Of a DNA stretch of 64,000 bases, positions 25,113 to 33,404 are shown piece by piece. Positions within the stretch are counted from its first letter, which is position 1, and every line of letters begins with the position of its first letter. The notes below the pieces were generated by a model. The model had not been told where the DNA came from. It saw only the letters and a list, made by a program, of their open reading frames with translations, and did no database searches. Source of the stretch: Hymenobacter sublimis (GTDB lineage Bacteria > Bacteroidota > Bacteroidia > Cytophagales > Hymenobacteraceae); contig NZ_CP095848.1 in assembly GCF_023101345.1 (NCBI RefSeq), positions 495,501 through 559,500 on the forward strand. Reading direction: 5' to 3'. The position numbers were made by a program, and so were the translations under genes.

Positions 25113-25342
25113 GGTGAACTAGTGAGCTGGTGGATGACGGATTGAGTGAATTGTCATAGTGAGGAGGCACGCCGCCATCCTTCCTGACCAACGTGCTGCC
25201 CTCTGGCATGTGACACGCCCTCATCGTCCGTGCTGGCGTAAGAGCGTGTTGGGTTAATGAGCGTTGAGGCAAAAGAAAAGAACCATGGCCTACACTTCAC
25301 CTCGCTATAACCCCTCATTCATTCACTCAATTACTCATTCAC
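25113..25342. repeat. Composite palindromic element A1 (octamer arms, shared core)
   Basis: The left arm is five degenerate octamers from 25113 (GGTGAACT, AGTGAGCT, GGTGGATG, ACGGATTG, AGTGAATT). ATTGAGTGAAT (25141-25151) has an exact complement ATTCACTCAAT at 25321-25331. The inner pair GTCATAGTGAGG (25153-25164) faces CCTCGCTATAAC (25300-25311). The core holds CGTCCGTGCTGG at 25225-25236, also found in the element at 48.8 kb. The right arm ends one base before the histidine kinase stop codon at 25343. Confidence 0.85.
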
Positions 25343-26827
25343 TTACTTGGGCCAGGTGAAGATGAAGGCGGCTCCTTTGCCTTCCTCAGACTCGATGTGA
25401 ATAGTGCCTTTCTTTTCTTCGACGATGCGCTTTACGATGCTGAGCCCAATACCGGTGCTCTCGGCCGAGTTTCGGTCGCGCAAGGTCTGGAACATCAGAA
25501 ACACCTTTTGGTGAAACTGGGGCGCAATGCCCGGGCCATCGTCCTGCACCCGAAACTCGTAGCATTCACCCAAGTCGCGGCAACTGATGCGCAGCAGGCC
25601 GTCGGGGCGGTGGTGGTACTTGGTGGCATTGCCCATCAGGTTCGTGAATACCTGCTGCAGGCTCAGGCGGTCGGTAACAAAGGTGGGCAGTGGGGTAGGC
25701 GTTTCTACCCGGAAGGTAGGCGGCACAACCAGCTCCGTGATGTCCTGCACCAGCTGACCGACGGACACTTCTTCCAGCTTTTGCTCTGTGCGACCGGCGC
25801 GGGCGTAGGCCAGCAGGCCATTAATCAGGTCCTCGAGTCGGTTCAGCCGGCCCTTAATCATTTCCAAGTACTGGCGCATCTGGGGGCTGAGCTCCTGGCT
25901 GAGCTCGTCCTCAATCCATTTAACCACCGTAACAACCCCGCGCAGGGGCGCTTTCAAATCGTGGGAGGCCACGTAAGCAAACTGGTCAAGCTCCCGGTTA
26001 CGGTTTTCCAGGGCCGTGAAGCTGGTGTCCAGGGTTTGGGTCATGTGGTTGAGCGCCGTGGCCAGGTTGCCCAGGCTGTCCTGCTCTTGGTCTGATATTT
26101 TCACCGTGTAGTCGCCCTGCACTACCTTATTAGCCAACGACTCAATGATGCGGATGCGGTGCGCGACCTGCTCGTTGTTGTAGGCCAGTTCGCGCTGCAA
26201 CTCCTCGTTGGCCCGCACTTCCCGCGTTATTTTGGTGAACAGCCACAGCACAATAATAGCCGCTAGCACCGCCGATACCACAATGGCGGCCGGGGTAGTG
26301 GTTTCAAAGAAATCCTGGCGGCGGCGCCGTTCCAGCAGCAGCGTTTCTTCCTCCTGGCGCACCCGCTCTAGCAGGGCCCGTACTTGCAACTGCCGGTCCC
26401 GGTCGCCGAGAACCAACTCCCGCACCGCCGCCGTGCCGGGCAGGCGCTTCGTCCAGGTAGTGAGGTAGGCAATTTCGTTTTCCGTAGCCAGCTCCAGCGT
26501 ATCGAGGCGACTTTGCTGGTTGAGGTTGTCGAGGGTAAGCTGCCGCAGCAACTCGAAGTTGGTATGAATTTCGGGCAACGTCTTGCGGAAGCTGGTTAGG
26601 GCGGCCGTATCGTTAAGCAGCAGGTAGCTGCGGATGTGGCTCTGCGCGTCGCGGATGTTAGAGCGCATGTTGGCCGTGCCCTGCAGCACCTGGTAGGTAT
26701 GCTCTACGCGCTGGGTGTAGTAAGCCAGCTGCTGGATACAGTACCAGGAGGCAGCGGAGGTAAGCAGCAGCACGCCCACGGCAATGATAAAGCCCAGAAC
26801 AATTTTGGTGTTTAGCTTAAGCCTCAT
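25343..26827 (-). CDS. CHASE3-type sensor histidine kinase
   Basis: 494 residues from the ATG at 26827 (MRLKLNTKIVLGFIIAVGV). First TM at 8-30, then an about 150-residue helical CHASE3-like sensor, a second TM near 190 (VSAVLAAIIVLWLF), HAMP-like coiled coil, and the phosphoacceptor helix DQFAYVASHDLKAPLRGV (His about 294). The ATP-binding lid comprises N (MGNATKYHH), G1 (VQDDGPGIA) and G2 (STGIGLSIVKRIVEE). It autophosphorylates and should pass phosphate to the single-domain regulator just downstream. The ligand is unknown. An upstream extension of the frame to 27106 lacks start features. Confidence 0.93.
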   Translation of the reverse strand: MRLKLNTKIVLGFIIAVGVLLLTSAASWYCIQQLAYYTQRVEHTYQVLQGTANMRSNIRDAQSHIRSYLLLNDTAALTSFRKTLPEIHTNFELLRQLTLDNLNQQSRLDTLELATENEIAYLTTWTKRLPGTAAVRELVLGDRDRQLQVRALLERVRQEEETLLLERRRRQDFFETTTPAAIVVSAVLAAIIVLWLFTKITREVRANEELQRELAYNNEQVAHRIRIIESLANKVVQGDYTVKISDQEQDSLGNLATALNHMTQTLDTSFTALENRNRELDQFAYVASHDLKAPLRGVVTVVKWIEDELSQELSPQMRQYLEMIKGRLNRLEDLINGLLAYARAGRTEQKLEEVSVGQLVQDITELVVPPTFRVETPTPLPTFVTDRLSLQQVFTNLMGNATKYHHRPDGLLRISCRDLGECYEFRVQDDGPGIAPQFHQKVFLMFQTLRDRNSAESTGIGLSIVKRIVEEKKGTIHIESEEGKGAAFIFTWPK

Positions 26828-26974
26828 AAAGACTGATTCGGCAGGGAAGGGTAGGGGCTTGCAAGGTACGGGCTCTGCCGGTACGCAGCCCGCGGTGGGT
26901 TCGGTGCGTATCTTCGCGGCGAAAGACCGGTTCCCCGGGGGGCCCGGCTTTCCGCTCGTCCTTACCCTGCACTC

Positions 26975-27781
26975 ATGCCCGACCTGATAACCAGCCCCCA
27001 GAATCCGCGCATCAAAAACCTGCTTAAGCTCCAGCAAAAATCCTCGGAGCGGCGCGCGCAGGGGCTGACCATTATTGAGGGCCTGCGGGAGCTGACCATT
27101 GCCCACGGTGCGGGGGTAGCCGTGCCGGCGCTGTTTGTGTGCCCCGAGCTGGCCGGCGCCGGGCGGCAGCAGGAGCTACGCACCTTGTTTGGGGGCGGGG
27201 CTACGGAGTGGTTTGAGGTATCGAAGGCCGTGTTCGAGAAGGTTGCTTACCGCGAAGGTTCCGACGGAGTATTGGCCTTGGCCGTGCCCCCGCGCCTGAC
27301 CCTGGAAGAGCTACCCCTGCCCGCCGCTCCCCTTTTGCTGGTACTGGAGGCCGTGGAGAAACCTGGCAACCTGGGCGCCATTCTACGCACCGCCGACGCG
27401 GCCCAGGCTACGGCCGTTATCGTCTGCGACCCGCGTACGGACCTGTTCAACCCCAATGCCATTCGCAGCAGTATTGGCTGCTCGTTCACGGTACCCACCA
27501 TTGCCACCACCCGCGACGAGTTGCTGGGCTGGTGCCGCCGCCACGGTATCCGGACCTACGCCGCGGCTCTGACTGAGCGGGCCGTGGCCTACACCACCTG
27601 CGACTTCCGGGGGCCTACCGCGCTGGTGATGGGCACCGAGGCCGATGGGCTGACTCCCGCCCTGCTGCAGGCCTGCGACCAAACCATCATTATTCCCATG
27701 CGCGGGGCCATTGACTCACTGAACGTAAGCACGGCCACAGCCATTCTTACTTTTGAGGCGGTACGGCAACGGGAGGCGTAA
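26975..27781 (+). CDS. TrmH/SpoU-family RNA 2'-O-methyltransferase
   Basis: 268 residues. The N-terminal substrate-binding domain has the typical ITSPQNPRIKNLLKLQQKSSERRAQGL-type opening, here beginning LITSPQNPRIKN. The SPOUT domain has EAVEKPGNLGAILRTADAA, IVCDPRTDLFNPNAIRSSIG, LVMGTEADGLTPAL and IPMRGAIDSLNVSTATAI, which form the trefoil knot that binds S-adenosylmethionine. The family methylates ribose in 23S rRNA or tRNA; the site cannot be assigned. It overlaps the convergent downstream gene by 35 bases. Confidence 0.93.
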   Translation: MPDLITSPQNPRIKNLLKLQQKSSERRAQGLTIIEGLRELTIAHGAGVAVPALFVCPELAGAGRQQELRTLFGGGATEWFEVSKAVFEKVAYREGSDGVLALAVPPRLTLEELPLPAAPLLLVLEAVEKPGNLGAILRTADAAQATAVIVCDPRTDLFNPNAIRSSIGCSFTVPTIATTRDELLGWCRRHGIRTYAAALTERAVAYTTCDFRGPTALVMGTEADGLTPALLQACDQTIIIPMRGAIDSLNVSTATAILTFEAVRQREA

Positions 27782-28313
27782 GGCGGCGGTTATCTTCCTC
27801 AGCTACGGCCCGTAGGTAGGGCGCGAGCAAAGCGGGCGTCACCTGCGAGGGTAGCTGCCGGCTGGCCCGGTACTGGCGAATGGTGTGGTAGAGTTGCTTG
27901 CGGTTCCAGACGGTAGCCTTCACCAGCCCAAAAGCCGATACGCCCAACAGGCTGTACGCTACCGGCGCTACCCAGGGGTCGTAGTAGTAGGAGCTGTAGT
28001 TGGGAGCCACGCCGCCCGTGCGCGGATCGGGGTTGTAGTGCTTGCCCAGCACGCTTACAATGGGTATCGGCGCGCCAGCAAACTGCATAATCTGGCGGCC
28101 GGTTTTCCACTTGGCGTAGTAGAGTCGAATAACCGCCCGGGCCGTATCGTTGAAACCAAAGGTTTCCTCGAAACCCAGCTCCGAAAGCCGATATTCGTAC
28201 TGCCCAGGTTTGTCCGTCATGGCCGCGGCCGTAGCAGCGGCATCTTGGGCCTGGGCGGCCGTCAGGCTGATTAGAAAGCTAAGGGTAGCACTAGCGAGTA
28301 CACGTTGTAGCAC
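27747..28313 (-). CDS. Hypothetical exported protein
   Basis: About 188 residues from a GTG at 28313; a TTG at 28319 is the alternative, and there is no ATG. Signal peptide LASATLSFLISLTAAQAQ. The mature part has conserved-looking RLSELGFEETFGFNDTARAVIRLYYAKWKTGR, a hydrophobic stretch APVAYSLLGVSAFGLVKA, and a helical, charged C-terminus. I do not recognise a family. Its 3' end overlaps the methyltransferase gene on the other strand. Confidence 0.7.
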   Translation of the reverse strand: MLQRVLASATLSFLISLTAAQAQDAAATAAAMTDKPGQYEYRLSELGFEETFGFNDTARAVIRLYYAKWKTGRQIMQFAGAPIPIVSVLGKHYNPDPRTGGVAPNYSSYYYDPWVAPVAYSLLGVSAFGLVKATVWNRKQLYHTIRQYRASRQLPSQVTPALLAPYLRAVAEEDNRRLTPPVAVPPQK

Positions 28314-28561
28314 CGGCAATTCAGCAGTAGGTATATAAAGTGAGTTCAGCCAGCTTCCTCCTGGACTGCTGAACCGAACTCTTCCTTCAAAAGTACCAGA
28401 CTACTTGTTGTTGTGCAATATGGTCGTCAACTCAGCATGTCACCAACTGGCCAAGAAGCTGAAGTTGGGGTAGGGCCACTCTGCAAACCGTAAAAATTGG
28501 GTAGTAGGTAAGAGTAGGAAGCATGTGGATGCTGGGCTGAACCTGAGGAGGCTGCCAATAA
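28314..28561. other. Intergenic region upstream of the exported protein, downstream of nagA
   Basis: About 250 bases without a gene. A 9-bp inverted repeat TTCAGCAGT (28320-28328) / ACTGCTGAA (28365-28373) lies at the left end. Nothing else is visible. Confidence 0.5.
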
Positions 28562-29692
28562 TTATTGGCCTTCCAGGTGCCAAACTAGTTCCCCGGCCCG
28601 GGCCGTAGCCATTGAGGTCAGGTGGTCATCAAACAGCCAGAAATCAGCCGTGTAGCCGGCTTCCAAGTACCCCAGTTGGTCGTCAAGGCCTAGCACGCGG
28701 GCGGGGTAGAGGGAGGCCATGCGCAGGGCCTCGGCTAGGGGGATTCCCACCTGCTCCACGCAGTTACGCACGGCCAGGGGTAGGGTAAGGGCCGAGCCCG
28801 CCAACGTGCCCTGCTCGTCCACGAAATGGTTGTCTTGCCGTCGGAACCGGTAGGCGCCCTGCTGGCTTTCAGTTACGGCATCCGTAATCAGAAACAGCCG
28901 TTCCGCCAGCAGCTTTTTGCTGATGCGCACGGCGGCAAAACTGCAGTGCACGCCATCGGTAATAATGCTGGCCTGGGCCGCTGAATCGTCGTAAATGGCG
29001 CCTACTAGGCCTGGCTCGCGCCCATGCAGCGCCGACATAGCGTTAAACAAATGGGTTGCCGCCGCGAAGCCGCCGCGGAAACCTTCGGCTGCCTGCGAGT
29101 AGGTAGCGTTGGAGTGCCCCGCCGACAGCACCACGCCCGCCTCGCGCAGCCGCGCTACCACAGCGGGCGTGGCCACCTCGGGGGCCAGCGTCATCATTTT
29201 CAACACCCCATCGGCCATCTTGAGTAGCGTGTCAATCTCTGCTACCGAGGGCGCGTGAATAAACTCCTGCTGGTGCGCCCCTTTCTTGGCGGGGTTGATG
29301 TAGGGGCCTTCCAGGTGAATACCCAGCAGGCCCGGCCACTGCCGCTGAAACTCCCGGCCCGCCTCCAAAGCGGCCCGCATCATGCCGAGGGAGTTAGTTG
29401 GCATGGTGGCTAGTACGCCCGTGGTACCCTGCCGAAACGCGTGGTCCGTCAGGGCGTGCAGAGCTTCCAGGCTGGGCTCTACCGAAAAAAGCTTACCGGC
29501 GGCCCCATACACCTGCAGATCCAGCAGCCCCGGCGCCACGTTCAGTCCCTGCCCATCTACAACGGGTACATCGTCGGGAGCAACTACCTCAGGAACAACG
29601 GCTTCAATACGACCATCGGCCACGAGTAGTGCATGATGACGCAACAAGGTAAGACCGGTGTGGATAATGCAATTGCGGAGCAAATAACGCAC
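28562..29692 (-). CDS. nagA: N-acetylglucosamine-6-phosphate deacetylase
   Basis: 376 residues from a GTG at 29692; no ATG is near. Amidohydrolase fold. GLLDLQVYGAAG stands where metal-binding enzymes have HxHG and fits the NagA form (D-x-Q-x-N/Y-G). LGIHLEGPYINPAKKGAHQ carries the Glu metal ligand. The histidines lie in LSAGHSNATYSQA and THLFNAMSALHGREPG, and the catalytic Asp is in LITDAVTES. It deacetylates GlcNAc-6-phosphate in amino-sugar recycling or chitin/peptidoglycan use. No nagB or sugar transporter is adjacent. Confidence 0.93.
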   Translation of the reverse strand: MRYLLRNCIIHTGLTLLRHHALLVADGRIEAVVPEVVAPDDVPVVDGQGLNVAPGLLDLQVYGAAGKLFSVEPSLEALHALTDHAFRQGTTGVLATMPTNSLGMMRAALEAGREFQRQWPGLLGIHLEGPYINPAKKGAHQQEFIHAPSVAEIDTLLKMADGVLKMMTLAPEVATPAVVARLREAGVVLSAGHSNATYSQAAEGFRGGFAAATHLFNAMSALHGREPGLVGAIYDDSAAQASIITDGVHCSFAAVRISKKLLAERLFLITDAVTESQQGAYRFRRQDNHFVDEQGTLAGSALTLPLAVRNCVEQVGIPLAEALRMASLYPARVLGLDDQLGYLEAGYTADFWLFDDHLTSMATARAGELVWHLEGQ

Positions 29693-30057
29693 GAAGCAGG
29701 GGAGTAATGAGGCGTGAAAGGACGCTAAGGTACGGCAGCTGGCCTGCTCAGGGTACGCACACTGACTTCTGTTGTCGTAAGCACCTGCAGAAGCGGCTTA
29801 GACCCTGCCTGCTGGTACAAGTTGCCCCGGCGGCCACCTGCGAGGCAGTTTTGTTTGTAGTGCTACCCCATTTTGTTGCCCTGACCTGGGCAATGATGAG
29901 TAGGGCAAAGTGCCGCCGTTATCCTCTCGCTTATAGGGCCTAACCAGCCATTAGCAGCAACGCCTACCAAAGGCGGGCGTATGCAGGAGGGGCCTGATAA
30001 AACTGCCCGGCGTGGGACATTGAAATCTGCTGCCAAACTCTACAACCGTACTCTTCT
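29693..30057. other. Non-coding stretch between nagA and acyP
   Basis: 365 bases between divergent genes. A 78-codon frame at 29707-29943 has no family features and an odd composition and is not accepted. TTGCCC-N6-GGGCAA at 29875-29892 is a short dyad. Promoters for both genes must be here but no exact TAnnTTTG is seen. Confidence 0.5.
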
Positions 30058-30339
30058 ATGTCAGCTAGTAAACACCGAACTTTTCAAGTTTCTGGAGTAG
30101 TACAGGGCGTTTTTTACCGGCAAAGTACTTACACGGAAGCCTGCCGGCTAGGACTGACGGGCTACGTCCGTAACAACAAGGACGGCACCGTAACCATCGA
30201 AGCCGAAGGACCAGCCGCCGCCTTAGATGCGCTGGAAGTGTGGTGCCGACAGGGGCCGCCAGCAGCGCGGGTGGAGCAGGTAGTAGTCAGCACCGGCTCG
30301 GTGCAGGGCTATAAGGAATTTGCTATTCAACGCGGCTAG
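30058..30339 (+). CDS. acyP: Acylphosphatase
   Basis: 93 residues, the standard length. The family signature is complete: FQVSGVVQGVFYRQSTYTEA has the phosphate-cradle loop and catalytic Arg, and GLTGYVRNNKDGTVTIEAEG has the catalytic Asn. It hydrolyses acyl phosphates such as acetyl phosphate or carbamoyl phosphate in the cytoplasm. It ends two bases before the start of the SMR transporter gene, so the pair is co-transcribed, though no functional link is obvious. Confidence 0.96.
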   Translation: MSASKHRTFQVSGVVQGVFYRQSTYTEACRLGLTGYVRNNKDGTVTIEAEGPAAALDALEVWCRQGPPAARVEQVVVSTGSVQGYKEFAIQRG

Positions 30340-30341
30340 CC

Positions 30342-30674
30342 ATGAAATACTGGGGTTTTCTGTTGTTGGCTATCTTGGCTGAAACGGCAGCTACTACGGC
30401 GCTTAAGGCCTCGGCCCAATTCACGAGGTTTTGGCCGAGCGTAGTGGTTGTGGTAGGGTATGGGGTAGCATTCTACTTTCTGAGCCTGACGTTGAAAAGC
30501 ATTCCGGTGGGCGTTGCTTACGCCGTGTGGTCAGGTATCGGTATCGTGCTGATTACTTTAGCCGGGGTAGTATTTTATAAGCAGATTCCGGATGCCCCCG
30601 CCCTGTTAGGGCTCGGGCTGATTTTAGCTGGCGTTATTATAATCAACCTCTTCTCCAAAACCTCGGCGCACTAG
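30342..30674 (+). CDS. Small multidrug resistance (SMR) family transporter
   Basis: 110 residues with four transmembrane helices, the SMR size. The essential membrane Glu is at 14 in LLAILAETAATTALKAS. TM3 has PVGVAYAVWSGIGIVLITLAG, the dimer and substrate helix motif. The family exchanges protons for quaternary cations, guanidinium or polyamines. It is closer in pattern to EmrE/QacE than to Gdx because of the ETAATTALKAS and YAVWSGIG segments. The two-base gap after acyP implies one transcript. Confidence 0.94.
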   Translation: MKYWGFLLLAILAETAATTALKASAQFTRFWPSVVVVVGYGVAFYFLSLTLKSIPVGVAYAVWSGIGIVLITLAGVVFYKQIPDAPALLGLGLILAGVIIINLFSKTSAH

Positions 30675-30798
30675 TTGTACTACCCCCTACCACATCGGGC
30701 GCCTGGCAATTTAGCGTTACTTGTCATCCGATACTGTCCAAAAGCACAAAGGCGCAGCTTGCACCGCGCCCTGCTCATTGAATTCGGTAATTGTTCCT

Positions 30799-31179
30799 CT
30801 AGCTAGCTTTGTTGTATACCACCTTTTCCAGGTTTTCTAACCGCTGCCGCAACTCCCGTACCTCGGCCTCTTGGGTGCCCTGCGTGGTCTGCACTTTGTC
30901 GTAACGGTCGGTCTGTCGGTTCATGGCATCCAGCACGGCCGTCGTCATGTTGTTGAAGGCACTCTCCATGCGCGTGAAGCCGTGGTTCATCTCTTGGCGC
31001 AGGCCACCCACTTCCTGGCGCAAGCCGCCTACTTCCTGGCGCAGACCGCCCACTTCTTGGCGCAGGCCGCCTAGTTCTTGTTCCATTCTATCCTGACGCA
31101 CGGAAATCTTGTCCAACGTAATCAGGATGTCGGCTACTACTTCGGGTATGTCGCGCTTATTGCGGTTTTCAGAATCCAT
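30799..31179 (-). CDS. Heptad-repeat coiled-coil protein
   Basis: 126 residues. After a charged N-terminus and IPEVVADILITLDKISVRQDRMEQEL comes the unit GGLRQEV three times then GGLRQEM, seven residues each, which match near-identical 21-base DNA repeats at about 30990-31080. A long helix follows (FTRMESAFNNMTTAVLDAMN) and a second coiled coil (VRELRQRLENLEKVVYNK). It is probably a soluble helical oligomer. I do not recognise a named family. The DNA repeats make copy number prone to change by slippage. Confidence 0.8.
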   Translation of the reverse strand: MDSENRNKRDIPEVVADILITLDKISVRQDRMEQELGGLRQEVGGLRQEVGGLRQEVGGLRQEMNHGFTRMESAFNNMTTAVLDAMNRQTDRYDKVQTTQGTQEAEVRELRQRLENLEKVVYNKAS

Positions 31180-31247
31180 AGGGAGTAGATAGATAGTCAG
31201 TTAGCGAAGATACGGAACCGGCTTAGCATTCGATGAGGCCCATAAGC

Positions 31248-31279
31248 AAAAAGGCGCGACCCTGGGGCCGCGCCTTTTT
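31248..31279 (-). terminator. Intrinsic terminator after typA
   Basis: AAAAAGGCGCG (31248-31258) and CGCGCCTTTTT (31269-31279) are exact complements with a ten-base loop, just beyond the typA stop at 31344 on the minus strand. Confidence 0.85.
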
Positions 31280-31343
31280 CCGTACGTGATTCGACAAATG
31301 GCTCCCATTTTAAGCGGCGAGCCACCCGTTAGCATCCGCGAGT

Positions 31344-33152
31344 TTAGTCGACTTTCTTGGCTGAGCGCAGACGCTCGTTTTCGTCGAGTAGGATCTTGCG
31401 CATCCGCACCGATTTCGGGGTTACTTCCAGGTACTCATCCTTCTGGATGTATTCCATGGCTTCCTCCAGCGAGAACTGACGCTTGGGCACAATCTTCACG
31501 TTCTCATCCGAGCCCGAAGCGCGCATGTTTGTCAGTTTCTTGCCCTTCTGGATGTTGATGGTCAGGTCATTAGGACGGGTGTGCTCGCCGATAACCTGGC
31601 CAGCGTACACTTCCTCGCCCGGATCCACGAAGAACTCGCCGCGGTCCTGCATCTTGTCGATGGTGTAGGCGGTACCGGCACCGGTGTCCATCGAAATCAG
31701 CGAACCAGAGATACGGCCCGGAATCACGCCTTTGTAGGGCTCGTAGGCCGAGAAGCGGTGGTTCATGATGGCCTCACCAGCGGTGGCGGTCAGCACGTTG
31801 TTGCGCAGGCCGATCAGGCCGCGGGCCGGGATGTTGAACTCCAGGTGCTGCAGGTCGCCCTTGGGCTCCATGATGGTCAGCTCACCCTTGCGCATGGTCA
31901 CCAGCTCGATAACCTTACCAGCCGTTTCCTCCGGCACGTCAACTACCAAGTGCTCAATGGGCTCCAGACGGTTGCCGTTCTCGTCTTCGCGGAACAGAAC
32001 CTGGGGTTGGCCTACCTGCAACTCGAACCCTTCGCGACGCATGGTCTCGATGAGTACCGACAAGTGCAGAATGCCGCGGCCGTACACCAGGAAGGTGTCT
32101 TCACGGTCAGTTTCCTTTACGCGCAGGGCTAGGTTTTTCTCAGTTTCCTTGAACAGACGGTCGCGCAGGTGGCGCGAGGTCACGAACTTGCCTTCCTTAC
32201 CGAAGAAAGGCGAGTTGTTGATGGTGAACAGCATGTTCATCGTCGGCTCGTCGATGCTGATAGTAGCCAGCGCCTCGGGGTTTTCGGCGTCGGCGAGGGT
32301 GTCGCCAATATCGAAGCCTTCAATGCCGGTTACGGCGCAGATTTCGCCGGAGCTAACCTCCGAAACCTTGTTTTTACCGAGGCCTTCGAACACCTGCAGC
32401 TCCTTGATCTTCACCTTCTTGATGGTGCCGTCGCGCTTAATCAGGCTCATGTTGGCGCCTTCCTTCAGCGTACCGCGGTGCACACGGCCAATGGCGATAC
32501 GACCTACGAACGAGGAGTAGTCCAGGGAGGTAACCTGCATTTGCGGGGTGCCTTCCAGCTGGGGAGCGGGCGGAATGGAAGCCACTACGGCGTCGAGCAG
32601 CGGAATAATGCTGTCGGTTTTTTCCTTCCAGTCGGTGCTCATCCAGCCCTGCTTCGAGGAGCCGTACAGGGTCACAAAGTCCAGCTGGTCTTCGTTAGCG
32701 CCCAGGTTGAACATGAGGTCGAACACCTGCTCGTGCACCTCGTCGGGGCGGCAGTTTTCCTTGTCTACCTTGTTGACTACCACGATGGGCTTCAGGCCCA
32801 GGTCAATGGCTTTGCCCAGTACGAAGCGGGTCTGGGGCATGGCACCTTCGAAGGCGTCAACGAGCAGCAATACGCCGTCGGCCATCTTCAGTACCCGCTC
32901 CACCTCACCGCCGAAGTCGGCGTGACCAGGCGTGTCGATGATGTTGATTTTTACGTCCTTGTAACGTACGGATACGTTCTTGGAAACGATAGTAATGCCC
33001 CGCTCACGCTCCAGATCATTGTTGTCGAGGATCAGGTCGTCGAACTGCTGGTGCTCGTCGAAAAGCTTCGAGGCGTGAATGATCTTGTCCACGAGCGTAG
33101 TCTTGCCGTGGTCAACGTGCGCAATGATGGCGATATTCCGAATGTTCTGCAT
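31344..33152 (-). CDS. typA: Translational GTPase BipA/TypA
   Basis: 602 residues, the normal length. G1 is IAHVDHGKTTLVDK at 9-22, G2 is ERGITIVSKN, G3 is DTPGHADFGGEVER, and G4 is NKVDKENCRP. Then follow an EF-Tu-like domain 2, EF-G-like domains III and V, and the BipA-specific C-terminal domain that ends in GSDENVKIVPKRQFSLEEAMEYI. It binds the ribosome and aids 50S assembly or stress and cold adaptation. A Bacteroidota-type TACCTTTG lies about 20 bases before the start. Confidence 0.97.
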   Translation of the reverse strand: MQNIRNIAIIAHVDHGKTTLVDKIIHASKLFDEHQQFDDLILDNNDLERERGITIVSKNVSVRYKDVKINIIDTPGHADFGGEVERVLKMADGVLLLVDAFEGAMPQTRFVLGKAIDLGLKPIVVVNKVDKENCRPDEVHEQVFDLMFNLGANEDQLDFVTLYGSSKQGWMSTDWKEKTDSIIPLLDAVVASIPPAPQLEGTPQMQVTSLDYSSFVGRIAIGRVHRGTLKEGANMSLIKRDGTIKKVKIKELQVFEGLGKNKVSEVSSGEICAVTGIEGFDIGDTLADAENPEALATISIDEPTMNMLFTINNSPFFGKEGKFVTSRHLRDRLFKETEKNLALRVKETDREDTFLVYGRGILHLSVLIETMRREGFELQVGQPQVLFREDENGNRLEPIEHLVVDVPEETAGKVIELVTMRKGELTIMEPKGDLQHLEFNIPARGLIGLRNNVLTATAGEAIMNHRFSAYEPYKGVIPGRISGSLISMDTGAGTAYTIDKMQDRGEFFVDPGEEVYAGQVIGEHTRPNDLTINIQKGKKLTNMRASGSDENVKIVPKRQFSLEEAMEYIQKDEYLEVTPKSVRMRKILLDENERLRSAKKVD

Positions 33153-33171
33153 ACAAAGGTTTTTCCGGGCG

Positions 33172-33197
33172 CAAAGGTACGGAATGTTTAGCGCAAA
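33172..33197 (-). promoter_or_regulatory. Putative Bacteroidota promoter of typA
   Basis: On the minus strand TACCTTTG (33172-33179) matches TAnnTTTG. The nearest TTTG (33194-33197) is only 14 bases upstream, shorter than the usual 19-20, so the -33 element is uncertain. Confidence 0.65.
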
Positions 33198-33404
33198 AAA
33201 CTGACAGTAATTAATTGTTACTGAGAGGGGAAGAAACAGGTGGTGAGAAGACAGACAACTCCTTGGGCTGCTGAGGTTCCGCCCCGGCTTATTTCATCCG
33301 CTTGCCCCGGCCGTAAGACCGAACCGTAGGCTAGCTGCGTATGTTGTGTTGTCAGCCTGCCCACGGGGGTAGGCGGCTTGCTTACACCTCACTTTGTTTT
33401 GCTA

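Noticed and set aside
29707-29943. 78-codon frame between nagA and acyP
   Set aside because: No family match, no ribosome-binding context, Cys/Arg-heavy composition typical of chance frames.
30990-31080. Regular direct repeats resembling a CRISPR array
   Set aside because: Units are 21 bases without unique spacers and encode in-frame protein heptads.
32169-33191. 340-codon frame antisense to typA
   Set aside because: typA on the other strand has complete GTPase motifs; the antisense frame has no domain and arises from G+C-rich codon bias.
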